A DNA stretch of 6,753 nt from an uncultured Eubacteriales bacterium (GTDB lineage Bacteria; Bacillota; Clostridia; Oscillospirales; Ruminococcaceae): the NCBI GenBank assembly GCA_959605275.1, contig CAUHFD010000161.1:1-6753 (forward strand), in the 5' to 3' direction. Below, in pieces: positions 6,602 through 6,753 of the stretch (position 1 is the stretch's first letter; every line of letters begins with the position of its first letter). The translations under genes were made by a program, and so were the position numbers. The notes beneath the pieces were generated by a model, which made no database searches, was not told the origin of the DNA, and worked only from the letters and a program-made list of their open reading frames with translations.

Positions 6602-6753
6602 TTATTTACCCATTTTAGATAACAACTTTTGTACAATAAAATTGGAGCCTACCATAATAGCAAACAAAACGGTGGCTATGGCGCACGCATAGCCCATCTC
6701 ATATCGTATGGATCCATAATCAGATAAATGATTCATAATGGTATGCGCCGCAT
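6602..6753 (-). CDS. Sugar ABC transporter permease, MalF/UgpA type (3' end only)
   Basis: This is the C-terminal end of an inner-membrane permease; the 5' part lies beyond the right edge. About 49 codons are readable before a TAA at 6602-6604. The visible protein contains DYGSIRYEMGYACAIA, then a hydrophobic segment (ATVLFAIMVGSNFIL), and ends QKLLSKMGK. A polar 'YG...' stretch leading into a last transmembrane helix and a short basic tail is how CUT1-family first permeases (MalF, UgpA, LplB types) normally end. The next gene, a MalG-type permease, starts 21 bp downstream on the same strand, which is the usual order for a heterodimeric CUT1 importer. With its partner it would form the channel for oligosaccharide uptake driven by a separate ATPase. 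The family call rests on a short tail plus context; the subfamily cannot be given. Confidence 0.8.
   Translation of the reverse strand, partial: AAHTIMNHLSDYGSIRYEMGYACAIATVLFAIMVGSNFIVQKLLSKMGK

Noticed and set aside
6420..6692. 90-codon plus-strand ORF across the junction of the two permeases
   Set aside because: It is antisense to both permease genes, whose EAA motif and helices are clear; no support for a real product.

Overview
The window looks like a carbohydrate-utilisation locus of a low-to-mid GC Gram-positive bacterium, probably a Bacillota lineage such as Paenibacillus-like bacilli or Clostridia. This is judged from the AT-leaning composition, a GGAGG-type Shine-Dalgarno (SD) site, CUT1 sugar ABC permeases next to cytosolic glycosidases, a CcpA-like cre sequence, and a Sec-type signal peptide on a multi-modular CBM6 protein. 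The genus cannot be fixed from the sequence. Every gene reads on the minus strand, so transcription runs from the right end of the window to the left.

In transcription order: (1) the last ~49 codons of a MalF/UgpA-type ABC permease (6602-6753). (2) After 21 bp, a complete MalG/AraQ-type permease (5690-6580). (3) After 26 bp and a strong SD site, a 539-residue signal-less glycosidase-like protein with a GWNEW TIM barrel and a C-terminal CBM9/DOMON-like sandwich (4044-5663). (4) After a 111-bp gap holding a cre-like 14-mer, a cytosolic GH20 beta-N-acetylhexosaminidase-like enzyme (2493-3932). (5) A ~600-bp decayed remnant of what looks like the C-terminal part of another glycoside hydrolase (about 1872-2471), with many stops and at least two frame changes. 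(6) About 190 bp of leader DNA. (7) The first 561 codons of a secreted protein, with a signal peptide, three tandem CBM6-like modules and the start of a probable beta-propeller glycosidase domain, running off the left edge (1-1683).

A coherent reading is a scavenging pathway. The secreted CBM6/propeller enzyme trims an extracellular glycan, the CUT1 transporter imports the oligosaccharides (its solute-binding protein would lie outside, to the right), and the two signal-less enzymes finish degradation in the cytosol. The GH20 enzyme suggests a HexNAc-containing glycan; the exact substrate is unknown. The points most worth following are the uncharacterised GWNEW protein paired with GH20, apparent substitutions in the GH20 sugar-binding residues, the glycosidase pseudogene, and an 18-bp inverted repeat linking that pseudogene to the end of the GH20 gene.
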